Counted from the stretch's first letter, positions 8,125 through 17,487 are shown. The stretch: DNA of 64,000 nt from an uncultured Alphaproteobacteria bacterium (GCA_944391505.1 CALXTV010000001.1:98651-162650); one strand, 5' to 3'. Notes: generated by a model from the letters alone, not told the origin. Program-made: numbers and translations.

Positions 8125-10305
8125 CTATTGTCCTTTAGGTTGTTTAAACATATTCAAAATATTTTTGGCCGTATTCTCCAGCTCTTTAGCCGTTCCTTTT
8201 ACCGTGTCTTTAACGGCCTTAACACTATCGTCAACCGCCTCGTCGGCTCCGTTGTAAACATCCGTGGCTGCCTTTTCTGCCGCAGTCGGTGCCGGAAACT
8301 TATTCTGATAAGTCGTCCCCTGCAAAGCCGTGTAACACGGTGCCGGATCAACATTAACCAACGTCGATCCGAGATAAGCCGGACCGCTCAAAGCGACGCC
8401 GACGACCGATTTAAGTGCCGCTTTGTCGTCAAGCGTAATTTTCGGATCTTCCAGCGTACCTTTGATCTTAATAAAAGAAGACAGCGCCTGAACCGCATTA
8501 GTGTCAACAATTTTACCGGCAGACGGACGAACGTCAAAATCAATTTTGTCGTTAACCAGATTAATGCTGCCGTTGCTGACCAGTTTCAAAATATCCGACT
8601 GCAAAGCAATACCTTTCGGGAAAACTGCCTTGCCGCCACCCAAATCTGCGCGGACAACGGCACAATTAAGCGCCAGTTTTTTGTTGCTGTCTTTCATAAA
8701 CGGCATCATATTCAAAAGCTGCGAGACAAAATTTCCGGTCAGGAAAGAAACGCTTCCGGTCTGAACAACCGATTCGTTGACAATGCCGATAACCTGACCG
8801 TTAAGCGACTGAACCAACTGCCGATAGGTATCTCCGCGGCCTGACAAACTTATTTTAATATCCGTATTACCGCCGGACAAAACGCCGAAATCTCCCGGAC
8901 CGGCGGCCTGAAATTCTTCATGCAGATTCTGCAACAGAATATTTGAGCTGGTCGCATCCAGTTTCAGTGATTGTGTGTCGGCATTAACAACCAATGTACC
9001 GGCAATATCACCCCCGCCGAAATTCAGCCGCAAAGGATTAACGTTCAAAATACCGTTTTGCAAATCCGCCTTAACCGAAACATTTTCCGCCGTCATGCCC
9101 GGATTAACAATTAATTTGCTAACATTCAGATTCAGCCGTGCATTGACCTGCTTCAAAACGTCATACGGAATTTTCGTTTCCGGAACCAGCGGACTGGCCT
9201 CTGCCGTACCAATCAAAAAAGACTGCTCAATCGCAAGATTATTGTTGGTGCTGAAATTCTGCAAATTAATTTTATCACTCGCCAATACGGCATCAATCGA
9301 AGGTATTCTGCCCGAAATATCTGCCTTGACTGTTCCCGTAATCAAATTATTGACAATATTGAGCGCGGCAATATTTGCCTCTATGTTTTCAAGCGTTCCG
9401 ACAACCGACGTTTTCAAAGTTGTTTCCGGAGCATTCATGTTTCCGGCCGGATTATAAACATTGATTTCCGCTGCATAAGTCGGGCTGCCGAACAAATCGC
9501 GAGCTGTGCCCAGCGCCGTCAAATCAATGCCGTAAGCCGTTGCCGTTATGTCAAAAGGATACGGTTCTTCGCTGTTAAACAGTGCATTAAGAGAACCTAA
9601 AACCGTTTTTCCTTTTATCGTCTGACCGTCAAAAACAACGTCAAACGATGCCTTAATGTCATCGTTCATGCTTTCTTCCGCCAAACGAAAAGCATTAATG
9701 GCAACCTGCGTCGTCTTACCCGACTTCGCATCGGCATATTGAAGAAGACCGTCCGTTACGACAACGTTTTTTGCGGCAAATCCGGCCAACAGAGCCGTCG
9801 CCGGATTCTGCTTTACCGCAGACTGATTTGCAATATATGCGGCTTTCTGATTCTGGACGGCGGTTTTCGCTGTCGCTTGAGAATTCGCTGTCGCTTGAGA
9901 AGCGGCATTGCCGAAATCCCAGTTGTTTTTTCCGTCTGCCGATGTTTCCAGATATACTTCAGGAGCAATCAGCACCACATTGTCAATAACCAACTGCTTA
10001 TGCAACAGCGGCAGCAATGAAAGTTTAATTTCCAAACGCCGGATTTTAGCCATTTGCGGCTGAGAAGCCCATTCTGCATTGGAAAGCTCGACGTCTTCGA
10101 CCACCAGCGTCGGAATCAGCGAAATCCCGACCGAAGCATTGCCGTTAATGGCCAGCTTACGTCCAAGCTGTTTGTCGACAATATCTTCCACATAAGATTT
10201 ATACTGATTCAAATCAAAATTACGGACAAACAAATACCCGCCGATAGCAATAATGATTATCAGGCTGAAAATAACCGTTCCCAAAATTTTAACCAGTCTT
10301 TTCAT
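8125..10305 (-). CDS. AsmA-family inner-membrane protein
   Basis: A 726-residue AsmA-type protein. One N-terminal membrane anchor (residues about 6-27, ILGTVIFSLIIIIAIGGYLFV) is followed by the conserved start of the periplasmic domain (NGNASVGISLIPTLVVEDVELSNAEW) and long beta-rich repeats. The C-terminal core (LSGRGDTYRQLVQSLNGQVIG, later FDVRPSAGKIVD...IKIKGTLEDPKITLD) is the AsmA-like domain. AsmA proteins are bridge-type envelope proteins linked to phospholipid traffic to the outer membrane. The last 60 residues add a helical tail (AADVYNGADEAVDDSVKAVKDTVKG). It sits between rluC and atp12 with gaps of six and five bases. Confidence 0.9.
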   Translation of the reverse strand: MKRLVKILGTVIFSLIIIIAIGGYLFVRNFDLNQYKSYVEDIVDKQLGRKLAINGNASVGISLIPTLVVEDVELSNAEWASQPQMAKIRRLEIKLSLLPLLHKQLVIDNVVLIAPEVYLETSADGKNNWDFGNAASQATANSQATAKTAVQNQKAAYIANQSAVKQNPATALLAGFAAKNVVVTDGLLQYADAKSGKTTQVAINAFRLAEESMNDDIKASFDVVFDGQTIKGKTVLGSLNALFNSEEPYPFDITATAYGIDLTALGTARDLFGSPTYAAEINVYNPAGNMNAPETTLKTSVVGTLENIEANIAALNIVNNLITGTVKADISGRIPSIDAVLASDKINLQNFSTNNNLAIEQSFLIGTAEASPLVPETKIPYDVLKQVNARLNLNVSKLIVNPGMTAENVSVKADLQNGILNVNPLRLNFGGGDIAGTLVVNADTQSLKLDATSSNILLQNLHEEFQAAGPGDFGVLSGGNTDIKISLSGRGDTYRQLVQSLNGQVIGIVNESVVQTGSVSFLTGNFVSQLLNMMPFMKDSNKKLALNCAVVRADLGGGKAVFPKGIALQSDILKLVSNGSINLVNDKIDFDVRPSAGKIVDTNAVQALSSFIKIKGTLEDPKITLDDKAALKSVVGVALSGPAYLGSTLVNVDPAPCYTALQGTTYQNKFPAPTAAEKAATDVYNGADEAVDDSVKAVKDTVKGTAKELENTAKNILNMFKQPKGQ

Positions 10306-10311
10306 TCACAT

Positions 10312-11247
10312 CTACTCCTTAAAACTAATTCCCAACGCTTCCAAATCGGCTTTGAAATAAGCCGGAAGCGGTGCCGTAAGCACAAGCTTTTTATTATATA
10401 TGACCGACAAATCGATTTTATAAGCATGCAAATGCAGTTTATCGGCAATCATTGCAAATTTCTGCCGACTTTCTCCGCCGAAATATTTGTTATCTCCGGC
10501 TATTGGCGTTCCCAAATATTCCAAATGCGCCCGAATTTGGTGAGTACGTCCCGTCAAAGGTCTGGCTTCGACCAAAGCAAAACGATCTGCGGCACTGTCC
10601 AAAACCCTGTATTCGGTTATGGCCGGTTTACCGCTTTCTGAAACCAGACTCCTCTCTCCGACCTTTTCCAGCGGAGCCTTAACAACACCGTCTTCCGGAT
10701 TCGGACAACCGACCGTCAGCGCCAGATATGTTTTTGGCAAATCATGCTCCCGAAACGCCTTGGTCAGCAAATCGGCATATTTCCGGCTCCGTGCCAAAAC
10801 CAGCAGACCGCTGGTATCTTTATCGATTCTGTGCACCAGCTTTGGCCGCTCTTCCGCTCCGAAAGTCAGCGCGTCCAGCATGCCGTCAATATGGCGGTTA
10901 GTGTTGCTGCCGCCCTGAACGGCCAAACCGGACGGCTTATTCAAAACCAGAAGGTTGTCGTCCTTATAAATAACCAGCGATTGAACAAACGCCGCATCTT
11001 TCGCCGAAACACCGGATTCGCGATACGGCGCCGCCTTTTCATCGTCCAGTGGCGGAACCCTGATTTCCTGACCGGATGTCAGCTTCAGATTCGCCTCGGC
11101 CTTTTTGCCGTCAACCTTAATCTGTTTGGTACGCAGCAGCTTTTGAAAACGCCCCAGCGACAAGCCGGGATAATATTTTAAAAACCAGCGGTTCAGGCGC
11201 ATTCCGTCATCCGCCACTTTTACCTTTACCACACTGACTCCCGGCAT
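10312..11247 (-). CDS. rluC: 23S rRNA pseudouridine synthase RluC/RluD family
   Basis: It makes pseudouridines in 23S rRNA. The 311 residues contain an N-terminal S4 RNA-binding domain (LNRWFLKYYPGLSLGRFQKLLRTKQIKVDG) and the RsuA/RluA catalytic domain with HRIDKDTSGLLVLAR, where Asp142 is the expected nucleophile. RTHQIRAHLEYLGTPIAGDNKYFGG closes the active site. Family separation between RluC and RluD is from context: the alphaproteobacterial neighbour of atp12 is usually called RluC. An AAGGGA site precedes the ATG. It is the first gene of the rluC-asmA-atp12-acyP operon. Confidence 0.9.
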   Translation of the reverse strand: MPGVSVVKVKVADDGMRLNRWFLKYYPGLSLGRFQKLLRTKQIKVDGKKAEANLKLTSGQEIRVPPLDDEKAAPYRESGVSAKDAAFVQSLVIYKDDNLLVLNKPSGLAVQGGSNTNRHIDGMLDALTFGAEERPKLVHRIDKDTSGLLVLARSRKYADLLTKAFREHDLPKTYLALTVGCPNPEDGVVKAPLEKVGERSLVSESGKPAITEYRVLDSAADRFALVEARPLTGRTHQIRAHLEYLGTPIAGDNKYFGGESRQKFAMIADKLHLHAYKIDLSVIYNKKLVLTAPLPAYFKADLEALGISFKE

Positions 11248-11353
11248 TTATTTTTCCCTTTCGCAAATTTGTGCCAGTATATATCAAAACTTCTTAATTT
11301 AGAATGAAAAAAACCGCCCGGATTTCTCATCCGCGGCAGTTCCTTACACAATT

Positions 11354-11641
11354 TCAAAACCTCTTTTTCGGTTTTGAACACACCTTGCCCATTTTCTTCG
11401 GCACAAAATAATTCCGGCTTTGTTGCTTTTTCAAAAACCGTTTTGGGCTTTCCGCTCCGCATTTGCAAACCGTTTCCTGGTTTTTACTCAAAACTTTCGG
11501 CGGAGCCGGCACAATTCCGTACTCTTCTTTCAAAACGGCTGCCAGCTGATTTATTTCGGCAGCTTTCATTTCTACCAGAGCCTTGGCAAATTCTCTCAGC
11601 GCAACGGCCCTCAGCCATGCCTCCTTTTCCTTTTTTTTCAT
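11354..11641 (-). CDS. ORF with ribosomal L7/L12 N-terminal-domain-like segment
   Basis: A 95-residue ORF. Residues about 17-44 (REFAKALVEMKAAEINQLAAVLKEEYGIVPA; shown here only as a motif) look like the dimerisation domain of ribosomal protein L7/L12, where LV-x-L-x-x-x-E-x-x-EL-x-x-x-LK-x-EYGI is conserved, and most like the Bacteroidota form. The L12 hinge and C-terminal domain are missing; the tail is lysine-rich (FLKKQQSRNYFVPKKMGK) with a CKCG element. From about 11468 a second minus-strand frame stays open for 80 codons, so a frameshift within the gene is possible. No clear ribosome site precedes the ATG. Function unknown. Confidence 0.4.
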   Translation of the reverse strand: MKKKEKEAWLRAVALREFAKALVEMKAAEINQLAAVLKEEYGIVPAPPKVLSKNQETVCKCGAESPKRFLKKQQSRNYFVPKKMGKVCSKPKKRF

Positions 11642-11691
11642 ATTTTACAGATTATTAATGATAAACAGAATTCTTAAATTCAAACTTTTCA

Positions 11692-12495
11692 TCAACGGCC
11701 GCCAAGTTCTCTTTCCAGCCTTTTAAGACGCATAACTGCATCTTCTTTTCCCGCATTCATCGCTTTTCTGACCAGTTTGCCGCAGCGTTCCAGATGTTTG
11801 TCTTTGTCACCGTCGGCAACCTCTTTGGCAAAAGTGGCAAAGTCCTCGCCCTGCCCGGTTACAAACGCCGGCTCTTTTCCGCCGGTTCGATAAACTTCGA
11901 TTTTAACCCCTTTTTTGTCTGCCTTTTCCAGAAAATCCATCATTTCCATTGACCGGATTATTGAATCGTTGCTGTCGACTTCCAGCGGATTCCCGCCCGG
12001 ATAGGCATCTCGGCCGCAGGCATATGCGGTATAATTCTCATCATATTTAAGTTTTCGTTCTTCAACATTAAGCGCACTGGCATACATATCATTAACCACC
12101 GCTTTCAGCGCTACCCCGTAACCAAGCGACTTTACGCCGCCGACCAGCCTGCCTGCATCGGACATCGACATCGCGTCATAAACAATGTCATATTTTCGCC
12201 GAACCGCCTCGGTCAAAACCGCCTGTGTTACTTTCATGGCAAAATCGCCGATTTCATGATCATAGGGATTATCTCGCGGATCAATACCGACGGCGGCGTA
12301 ATAATCCGCAACATACGCATCCGGCGAAATAACCGCCGCATTTTCAAAACGTTCCGTCAGTGACGATTTTCCGCTTCCCTGCGCACCGAGCACCAACGTA
12401 AAAGTCGGTTTTCCGGACGGCTTCAAACCGTTCAATGCTTTTCTTTTGCTGTTTTCGATAAAAATTTGTTGCTCATCTTCTGCCAGTTCCAACAT
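11692..12495 (-). CDS. Zeta-toxin-like P-loop kinase
   Basis: A 267-residue protein beginning MLELAEDEQQ. The Walker A loop GAQGSGKS lies at residues 37-44, followed by ISPDAYVADYY, which corresponds to the DxxR/xxY region of zeta toxins, and YDIVYDAMSMSDAGRLVGGVKSLGYGV, matching the zeta segment in which D/E-T-M/T is followed by a helix. Zeta toxins phosphorylate UDP-N-acetylglucosamine, but many chromosomal relatives are housekeeping or uncharacterised kinases. The start was moved six codons inward because AAGGAGA stands six bases before this ATG. No epsilon-type antitoxin gene is next to it. Toxin function is therefore only a possibility. Confidence 0.7.
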   Translation of the reverse strand: MLELAEDEQQIFIENSKRKALNGLKPSGKPTFTLVLGAQGSGKSSLTERFENAAVISPDAYVADYYAAVGIDPRDNPYDHEIGDFAMKVTQAVLTEAVRRKYDIVYDAMSMSDAGRLVGGVKSLGYGVALKAVVNDMYASALNVEERKLKYDENYTAYACGRDAYPGGNPLEVDSNDSIIRSMEMMDFLEKADKKGVKIEVYRTGGKEPAFVTGQGEDFATFAKEVADGDKDKHLERCGKLVRKAMNAGKEDAVMRLKRLERELGGR

Positions 12496-12564
12496 TCTGT
12501 TCTCCTTTGTCATATAAGTAAAGAATAGAATAATTAGACAAATTTGTCAACAAAGCTTCCGGAA

Positions 12565-13881
12565 TTATCCATTTTGTTTCTTGGCTTTCTGTTTTTCCCG
12601 GCGCAGGTTATCAAAATATTCGATTCGTTTTTTTATCTCGCGTTCAAAACCGCGGTCGACCGGAAAATAAATCTTAACCCGGCGCATGCCGTCCGGAAAA
12701 TAATTGGCGCCCGAAAATCCGTCTTCGCAATCCGGATCATATTCATAACCTTCGCTATAACCAAGCTGTTTCATCAGTTTTGTCGGCGCGTTGAGAATAT
12801 TCTTCGGCGGCATCAGCGAACCCGTTTTCCGCGCCAGTTCCCGCGCTTTGTACATTGCCTTATAAACGCCGACGGATTTCGGCGCCGTCGCCAGATAAGC
12901 CACCAGCTGCATAATTGCCAAATCACCCTCCGGAGATCCCAGACGGTCATAAACCTCCCAACAGGCAATCGCCTGCGTTACCGCGTTCGGATCGGCCAAA
13001 GAAACGTCTTCGACCGCAAAACGCGTCAGCCGCCGCAACAGATACTTCGGATCTTCGCCGGCCTCAATCATTCGTGCTGCCCAATACAAAGCCGCGTCCA
13101 CGTCAGAACCGCGCAGCGATTTATGCACCGCCGAAATCAGATTATAATGCCCGTCGCGCCCTTTGTCATATATCGGCGCCCGCGACCGCACGATTTTCAG
13201 AATGCTGTCCTTGTCAAAAACCTCGCCTTCTTTGGCATAAGTAAACACGCTTTCGCAAAGATTGAGAATATAGCGCCCGTCGCCGTCGGCAATTTCTTTC
13301 ATAAAAGCGCGCGCTTCGTCATCAACCGGCAGCCTGCGTCCCATTTCTTTTTCCGCCCGTTGCAAAAGCACCTCAAAAGCATCTGCATCCAGGCGGTTCA
13401 ATACAAAAACCTGACACCTGGACAGCAAAGCCGCGTTCAGTTCAAAAGACGGATTTTCGGTTGTCGCACCGACCAGAATAATCGTACCGTCTTCCACATA
13501 AGGAAGAAAACCGTCCTGCTGCGACTTGTTGAAGCGATGTATTTCGTCGACGAACAGCAATGTACCTTTGCCCTGCGTTGCCCTGCGCTCCTGCGCATAC
13601 TGAAAAACCCGCTTCAAATCCGCCACACCGGAAAAAACCGCCGAAATCTGTTCAAAATAAAGATTGGTATTTTCGGCAATCAGTCGTGCAATTGTTGTCT
13701 TCCCGCAGCCCGGCGGCCCCCAGAGAATAAACGAAGTAATTTTCTTTGATTTGACCATTCGTCCCAAAGGCGCATCCTCACCCACGACCTGATCTTGCCC
13801 GACGACCTCGGACAAACTCTGCGGACGAAGCCGATCGGCCAGCGGCCGTTTAACCTGCGACGAAAAAAGGGTATCTTCCAT
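12565..13881 (-). CDS. rarA: Replication-associated recombination ATPase RarA (MgsA)
   Basis: An AAA+ ATPase of the clamp-loader class that acts at stalled replication forks. The 438 residues show PLADRLRPQSLSEVVGQ, Walker A GPPGCGKT (55-62), Walker B LLFVDEIHRFNKSQQD, and sensor 1 ILVGATTENPSFELNAALLSR. The C-terminal MgsA domain follows (SLRGSDVDAALYWAARMIEAGEDPKYLLRRL, then GVYKAMYKARE, and YEYDPDCEDGFSGANYFPDGM). The lysine-rich end (LRREKQKAKKQNG) is normal. No clear ribosome site is visible upstream. Confidence 0.97.
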   Translation of the reverse strand: MEDTLFSSQVKRPLADRLRPQSLSEVVGQDQVVGEDAPLGRMVKSKKITSFILWGPPGCGKTTIARLIAENTNLYFEQISAVFSGVADLKRVFQYAQERRATQGKGTLLFVDEIHRFNKSQQDGFLPYVEDGTIILVGATTENPSFELNAALLSRCQVFVLNRLDADAFEVLLQRAEKEMGRRLPVDDEARAFMKEIADGDGRYILNLCESVFTYAKEGEVFDKDSILKIVRSRAPIYDKGRDGHYNLISAVHKSLRGSDVDAALYWAARMIEAGEDPKYLLRRLTRFAVEDVSLADPNAVTQAIACWEVYDRLGSPEGDLAIMQLVAYLATAPKSVGVYKAMYKARELARKTGSLMPPKNILNAPTKLMKQLGYSEGYEYDPDCEDGFSGANYFPDGMRRVKIYFPVDRGFEREIKKRIEYFDNLRREKQKAKKQNG

Positions 13882-13979
13882 ATCTGTGCGATTCTTTTAA
13901 TCTATCTGTATTATTCCTAAGCCGAATATAGCAGAATTTTTGCCAACCTCAAGCGTCAAAAAAACATAAAAACCAAATT

Positions 13980-16310
13980 TCAATGCTTTTCAAACGGATT
14001 TTGATTAACGTCCTTACTGACCGAAAAGGAATCTTCCTGCAGCCACCACTCATCATTATCTTCCGGCGCTTTTTCCTCATCAAAAGACCCTTCCCGGCTC
14101 CAGCGTTCGGAAATATCTTCGGCCAAAGCGCTTTTCTTATCCTGCGGTGTTTTCATCACTTCTTCGGCAACAACATCAATCTGGTCGGCAAGATAAGCGT
14201 CGACCTCCTCTTCCCGCTCAACCTGAATTCCGGCATTTTTAAGCACGTCCAACAAAGCCGGAACGTCGGCATCTTGCACACTGCGAGCCGCGGCCGCCCC
14301 CTCGTCAAGAAAATAGGCCGTTCCTGACAAAGCTTTCTCCTTAAGCCTCTCATCACGCAAAAAATACCAGGAATCGATTCGCACCGGTAAATGATAGTAG
14401 CCCTGAACCAAAAGCAGATGCTGTCCCTTGCGGACAATGCTTTCTCTGTTCCTGCGCAAAAGATCATTGGCAATCCGATGATAATACACGGCATCGGATA
14501 AGCCCTGCTTAACGTCAAAAAGCCGACCGGATCCGGGAACCGGAATCTGCACCGACTTAGCACCATAAACCGCCAGACGGTTAAAATGCTCGCTTAAACT
14601 GCGGTTGTTTTCGGCAAACATAAGTTTATACGACGTATTGGCAATAATATCTTCCAAACCGTTCCGACCGTAACGGTCATGAATATTTTTGAGATTGTCG
14701 GTCAAAAGCATAAACGACATACCCGCCGCCGGACCGTATGTCAAACCCTCATGAAGCAGATTAAACTCCGGCAAAAGCTCAAAATCGTCAAAAACAAACA
14801 ACAGCGGCGGCATTTCTTTCTTCCTTGCCCCGTCAAGACAGGTCTTGATAAGCATATCGGTAAAAAAACGGGTCATAAAAGCCGCCGGCCGATTGTCAGC
14901 CACCGTATAAATTGTCCTTATATCGGAACTTTGCCGCAAATCGGATAAAATCAAATCACTGGAAGAGGTTCTTTCCCGCACCGAATTTTTACGAAAAACC
15001 ATCAACGGTTCAAGCATTACCGCAAAAATCATCTTGCGCTGCTTCTTGGTCAGATAATAAAGATGCTGCATGACCTGATTGGCACGCGGATGATATCCGA
15101 AAAACTCCGCTTCCCGGATAAAATTGCCGAGCATGGTTTTCCAGCGCCCGTAAGTACGACCGGCATCTTCCTGACGTATGGTATAATAACGTTCAATCAG
15201 ACAGTCAACCATCATGGCAAAGCAAAATTCTTTTCCCTGCCAGGCCGGCGGAATATTATCCCAGCTTCCGATCGGCAGATAATTGTCAACGATCAGCTTG
15301 TTGTTCTGCAGATTCTCGATAGCCTGCGAAGAATATGCCTCCGGCATTAACGCATAATAGCTGAGCAGAATATCTTTGTCTTCCGGGTTCAGCCTGCCAT
15401 GATCCAAAAGTTTGCCGAGAAAATAGTCGTTTGCCAGCGCCTGTTCCGTTTTTGAAACATAAAATTGCAGCAAGCCTTCCAAAGCAATCCCGGCCAGTTT
15501 TCCCCAATAATTGTCCTCTTTCTCGCCGGTAATATAACGTGCAATCCATAACAGATAATGATCCCGCGCCAATCCCTTGGGCGGCATGTTTCCTTCCGAA
15601 AACGGATTCCAGCGCGGCCACACTTCGCCGCTTTCCGGCTTGTCCAGCATATTCCAGTTAAAATAATAAACCTTGCCGAGCCGCGCGCGGTACCCGCTGG
15701 TATACTTAACCAAAGAACCTTTGCAGTCTGCCGCGACAATGCTTACATCGTCGCTTTCCAAAATACTCGGCACCGCAACCGTCGATGTTTTGCCAAGTCC
15801 CGGCGAACCCCAGCCAAAAACGGACAAAGGTTTTCCCAAATATAAAACCCGGCCGAAAAACCGGCCGAAGACACCGAAACCCTTTTCAAAAAGCCCCATT
15901 TTTTCAATATCTTCTTCCGTTGCAAAACGATTGTTCAACCGATACCACAGACGGAAGAAATAGGGGCTTTTGATAAAAACCATAATTGTCAAAAACAAAA
16001 ACGCCAGCGGAGCCAAAGACGGAATAAAAGAAGCGGTACTAAGCCGTCTAGCCAAAAAAGCCTGCTCAAAGACACTCAGCCATTCGCCGTAAGCCTCAAA
16101 CAAATACTCGGGATTCTGCCGGAGCTTCAAAAGAAATCCGCTTATATCTTTCAGCGATTTTTCATTAATGCCGTTCTGAACCAAATGCGCCGCCGACAAA
16201 CATGCCGCACCGCTGACATATAAAAACAAAAAAGACATCACCAGCCACAGGCAGCCGCGCAGCCATACCCTGCCGGTTATTTTTTCTCCGCCGGCCTTTT
16301 CATCGCTCAT
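13980..16310 (-). CDS. VirD4/TraG-type coupling-protein-like ATPase
   Basis: A 776-residue membrane ATPase of the type IV secretion coupling-protein family. Two hydrophobic segments (about residues 19-43 and 98-117) come before the ATPase domain. Walker A is GSPGLGKTS (168-176) and the next strand is VSIVAADCKGSLVKYTSGYR, as in VirD4. Walker B LLFVFDDFELLPEF (about 503-516) has D-D-F where VirD4 has D-E-F. The all-alpha insertion lies around 250-360. A charged acidic tail of about 100 residues follows. The start with GAGG five bases upstream overlaps the pentapeptide gene by 11 bases, so translation is coupled. No relaxase, VirB or other T4SS gene is nearby, so its partner machine is unknown. 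Confidence 0.8.
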   Translation of the reverse strand: MSDEKAGGEKITGRVWLRGCLWLVMSFLFLYVSGAACLSAAHLVQNGINEKSLKDISGFLLKLRQNPEYLFEAYGEWLSVFEQAFLARRLSTASFIPSLAPLAFLFLTIMVFIKSPYFFRLWYRLNNRFATEEDIEKMGLFEKGFGVFGRFFGRVLYLGKPLSVFGWGSPGLGKTSTVAVPSILESDDVSIVAADCKGSLVKYTSGYRARLGKVYYFNWNMLDKPESGEVWPRWNPFSEGNMPPKGLARDHYLLWIARYITGEKEDNYWGKLAGIALEGLLQFYVSKTEQALANDYFLGKLLDHGRLNPEDKDILLSYYALMPEAYSSQAIENLQNNKLIVDNYLPIGSWDNIPPAWQGKEFCFAMMVDCLIERYYTIRQEDAGRTYGRWKTMLGNFIREAEFFGYHPRANQVMQHLYYLTKKQRKMIFAVMLEPLMVFRKNSVRERTSSSDLILSDLRQSSDIRTIYTVADNRPAAFMTRFFTDMLIKTCLDGARKKEMPPLLFVFDDFELLPEFNLLHEGLTYGPAAGMSFMLLTDNLKNIHDRYGRNGLEDIIANTSYKLMFAENNRSLSEHFNRLAVYGAKSVQIPVPGSGRLFDVKQGLSDAVYYHRIANDLLRRNRESIVRKGQHLLLVQGYYHLPVRIDSWYFLRDERLKEKALSGTAYFLDEGAAAARSVQDADVPALLDVLKNAGIQVEREEEVDAYLADQIDVVAEEVMKTPQDKKSALAEDISERWSREGSFDEEKAPEDNDEWWLQEDSFSVSKDVNQNPFEKH

Positions 16311-17487
16311 TGCCGCCTCGGGATAAAATACGAACGTCAATCGACCGTTCTGCCGTCTTTTCTTCCCGGCGTTCCTCTTTCACCGCCTCTTCGCGTCTGA
16401 CTTCCTGTTCAAGCTCCTGCTTCTTGCTGCGGCGGTTTTCCAGTTCCTGCCGTTTATGCTCTTCTATCTGACGCCGCAAAGCAGCCTTGTTTTCATCAGC
16501 AGCTTTTTGCTGGGCGGATTTCACTTCTTCCAGAACCTTGCCGTCTTTAACCGGAGGCCGCTTGGCATTGCGCCGAAAAACTTTTTTGCCGACTTCCAGT
16601 ATTTGCTCAATACTGATACCCTCCTGATGGATTGTATCCCAAACGCCGAACTCCTTGCCGTCACCGAGCAGCAGGCTTGTCATATCAATACCGACACTGC
16701 CTTTTCCGTCTTTTTTCTTTTTGGGAGCCAGCAGCATCTTCATTTCTTCCGGCGTCGGCACACGCCCCAATGCCTGAGCAATCTGCTGAGGTGTAATGAT
16801 ACACTCGCTCAGGTCAAGCTCCATAATATTTACGCCGGTAAAATCGACGCCGGTAAAATCAACGCCGCGCAAATCCAGATTTTTCAAATCGATTTTCGTC
16901 AAATCGAGCAGCATCAGGTTTATTTTGCTGAGCTGAAGTTTGTGCGGATAATATTTGGCCAGATATTCCACCAGTTCCTGCAAATCCTCCCGCGTAATAT
17001 CGTCCATTTCGATATCCAGCAGAATGGCATTTTCAATATCGACGTCCGTCAGTTTGACATTATTCAGCTTGGCCCCGGTCAAATCGGCGCCGGAAAGCTG
17101 CGCACCGGACAAAATCGCACCGGTCAGATCGGCGCCGCGCAGATTGGCTCCGGTCAAATCAGCGCCGGAAAGATCAACACCGCGCAGATTGGCTCCGGAA
17201 AAATCGACACCTTTCAAATTGGCAACCGAAAAATTGGCATTTTCCAGATTTTCATTGGCAAACCGGCCGCCCTCAAGATTTTTACCGACAAAATCAATTT
17301 TAAAGGAAAGAAAATTATCCAAACCATCGACACGCTGAGCCGCTTCATCGACTTTGGAAACCGCTCTCCATGAACATTCGGTATCTTTTCCGGAATCCGG
17401 CTTCTGGCGCATCCGCTGTTCCTTGTAGGCGCGGGCTTTGTCTCGTAAAGAATTTATTTCCAAATCTTTTTTGCTGTCTTCTGCCAT
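16300..17487 (-). CDS. Pentapeptide-repeat protein with C-terminal coiled coil
   Basis: A 395-residue cytoplasmic-looking protein. Residues about 66-160 and 187-228 are made of pentapeptide units A(D/N)LxG, such as ANLRG, ADLTG, VDFSG and AQLSG, which form a right-handed quadrilateral beta helix. The region between has a helical break (EDLQELVEYLAKYYP). After 228 come a lysine stretch (KKKKDG), a middle domain of unknown type (about 255-305), and a strongly charged coiled coil (about 315-385). DNA mimicry as in Qnr is possible but the coiled coil suggests a scaffold. It follows the TolC-like lipoprotein by 97 bases and overlaps the VirD4-like gene, so the three probably work together. Confidence 0.8.
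   Translation of the reverse strand: MAEDSKKDLEINSLRDKARAYKEQRMRQKPDSGKDTECSWRAVSKVDEAAQRVDGLDNFLSFKIDFVGKNLEGGRFANENLENANFSVANLKGVDFSGANLRGVDLSGADLTGANLRGADLTGAILSGAQLSGADLTGAKLNNVKLTDVDIENAILLDIEMDDITREDLQELVEYLAKYYPHKLQLSKINLMLLDLTKIDLKNLDLRGVDFTGVDFTGVNIMELDLSECIITPQQIAQALGRVPTPEEMKMLLAPKKKKDGKGSVGIDMTSLLLGDGKEFGVWDTIHQEGISIEQILEVGKKVFRRNAKRPPVKDGKVLEEVKSAQQKAADENKAALRRQIEEHKRQELENRRSKKQELEQEVRREEAVKEERREEKTAERSIDVRILSRGGNER

Noticed and set aside
11226-11468. An 80-codon minus-strand frame overlapping the L12-like ORF
   Set aside because: It begins with TTG without a ribosome site and runs into the rluC start. It is kept only as possible evidence for a frameshift.
11692-12495. Interpretation as a full epsilon-zeta toxin-antitoxin pair
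   Set aside because: No small helical antitoxin ORF with a ribosome site is adjacent on either side.
12544-13749. A plus-strand open frame of 401 codons antisense to rarA
   Set aside because: It is the mirror of a conserved AAA+ gene, with a composition typical of antisense reading.
13980-16310. Reading the VirD4-like gene as proof of an integrated conjugative element
   Set aside because: No relaxase, integrase, VirB genes, attachment repeats or change in base composition were seen around it.
16456-17373. A plus-strand frame with repeated motifs, antisense to the pentapeptide gene; also considered as a DNA repeat array or CRISPR
   Set aside because: The periodicity is exactly 15 bases and is explained by the A-(D/N)-L-x-x pentapeptide codons on the minus strand; there are no spacers.
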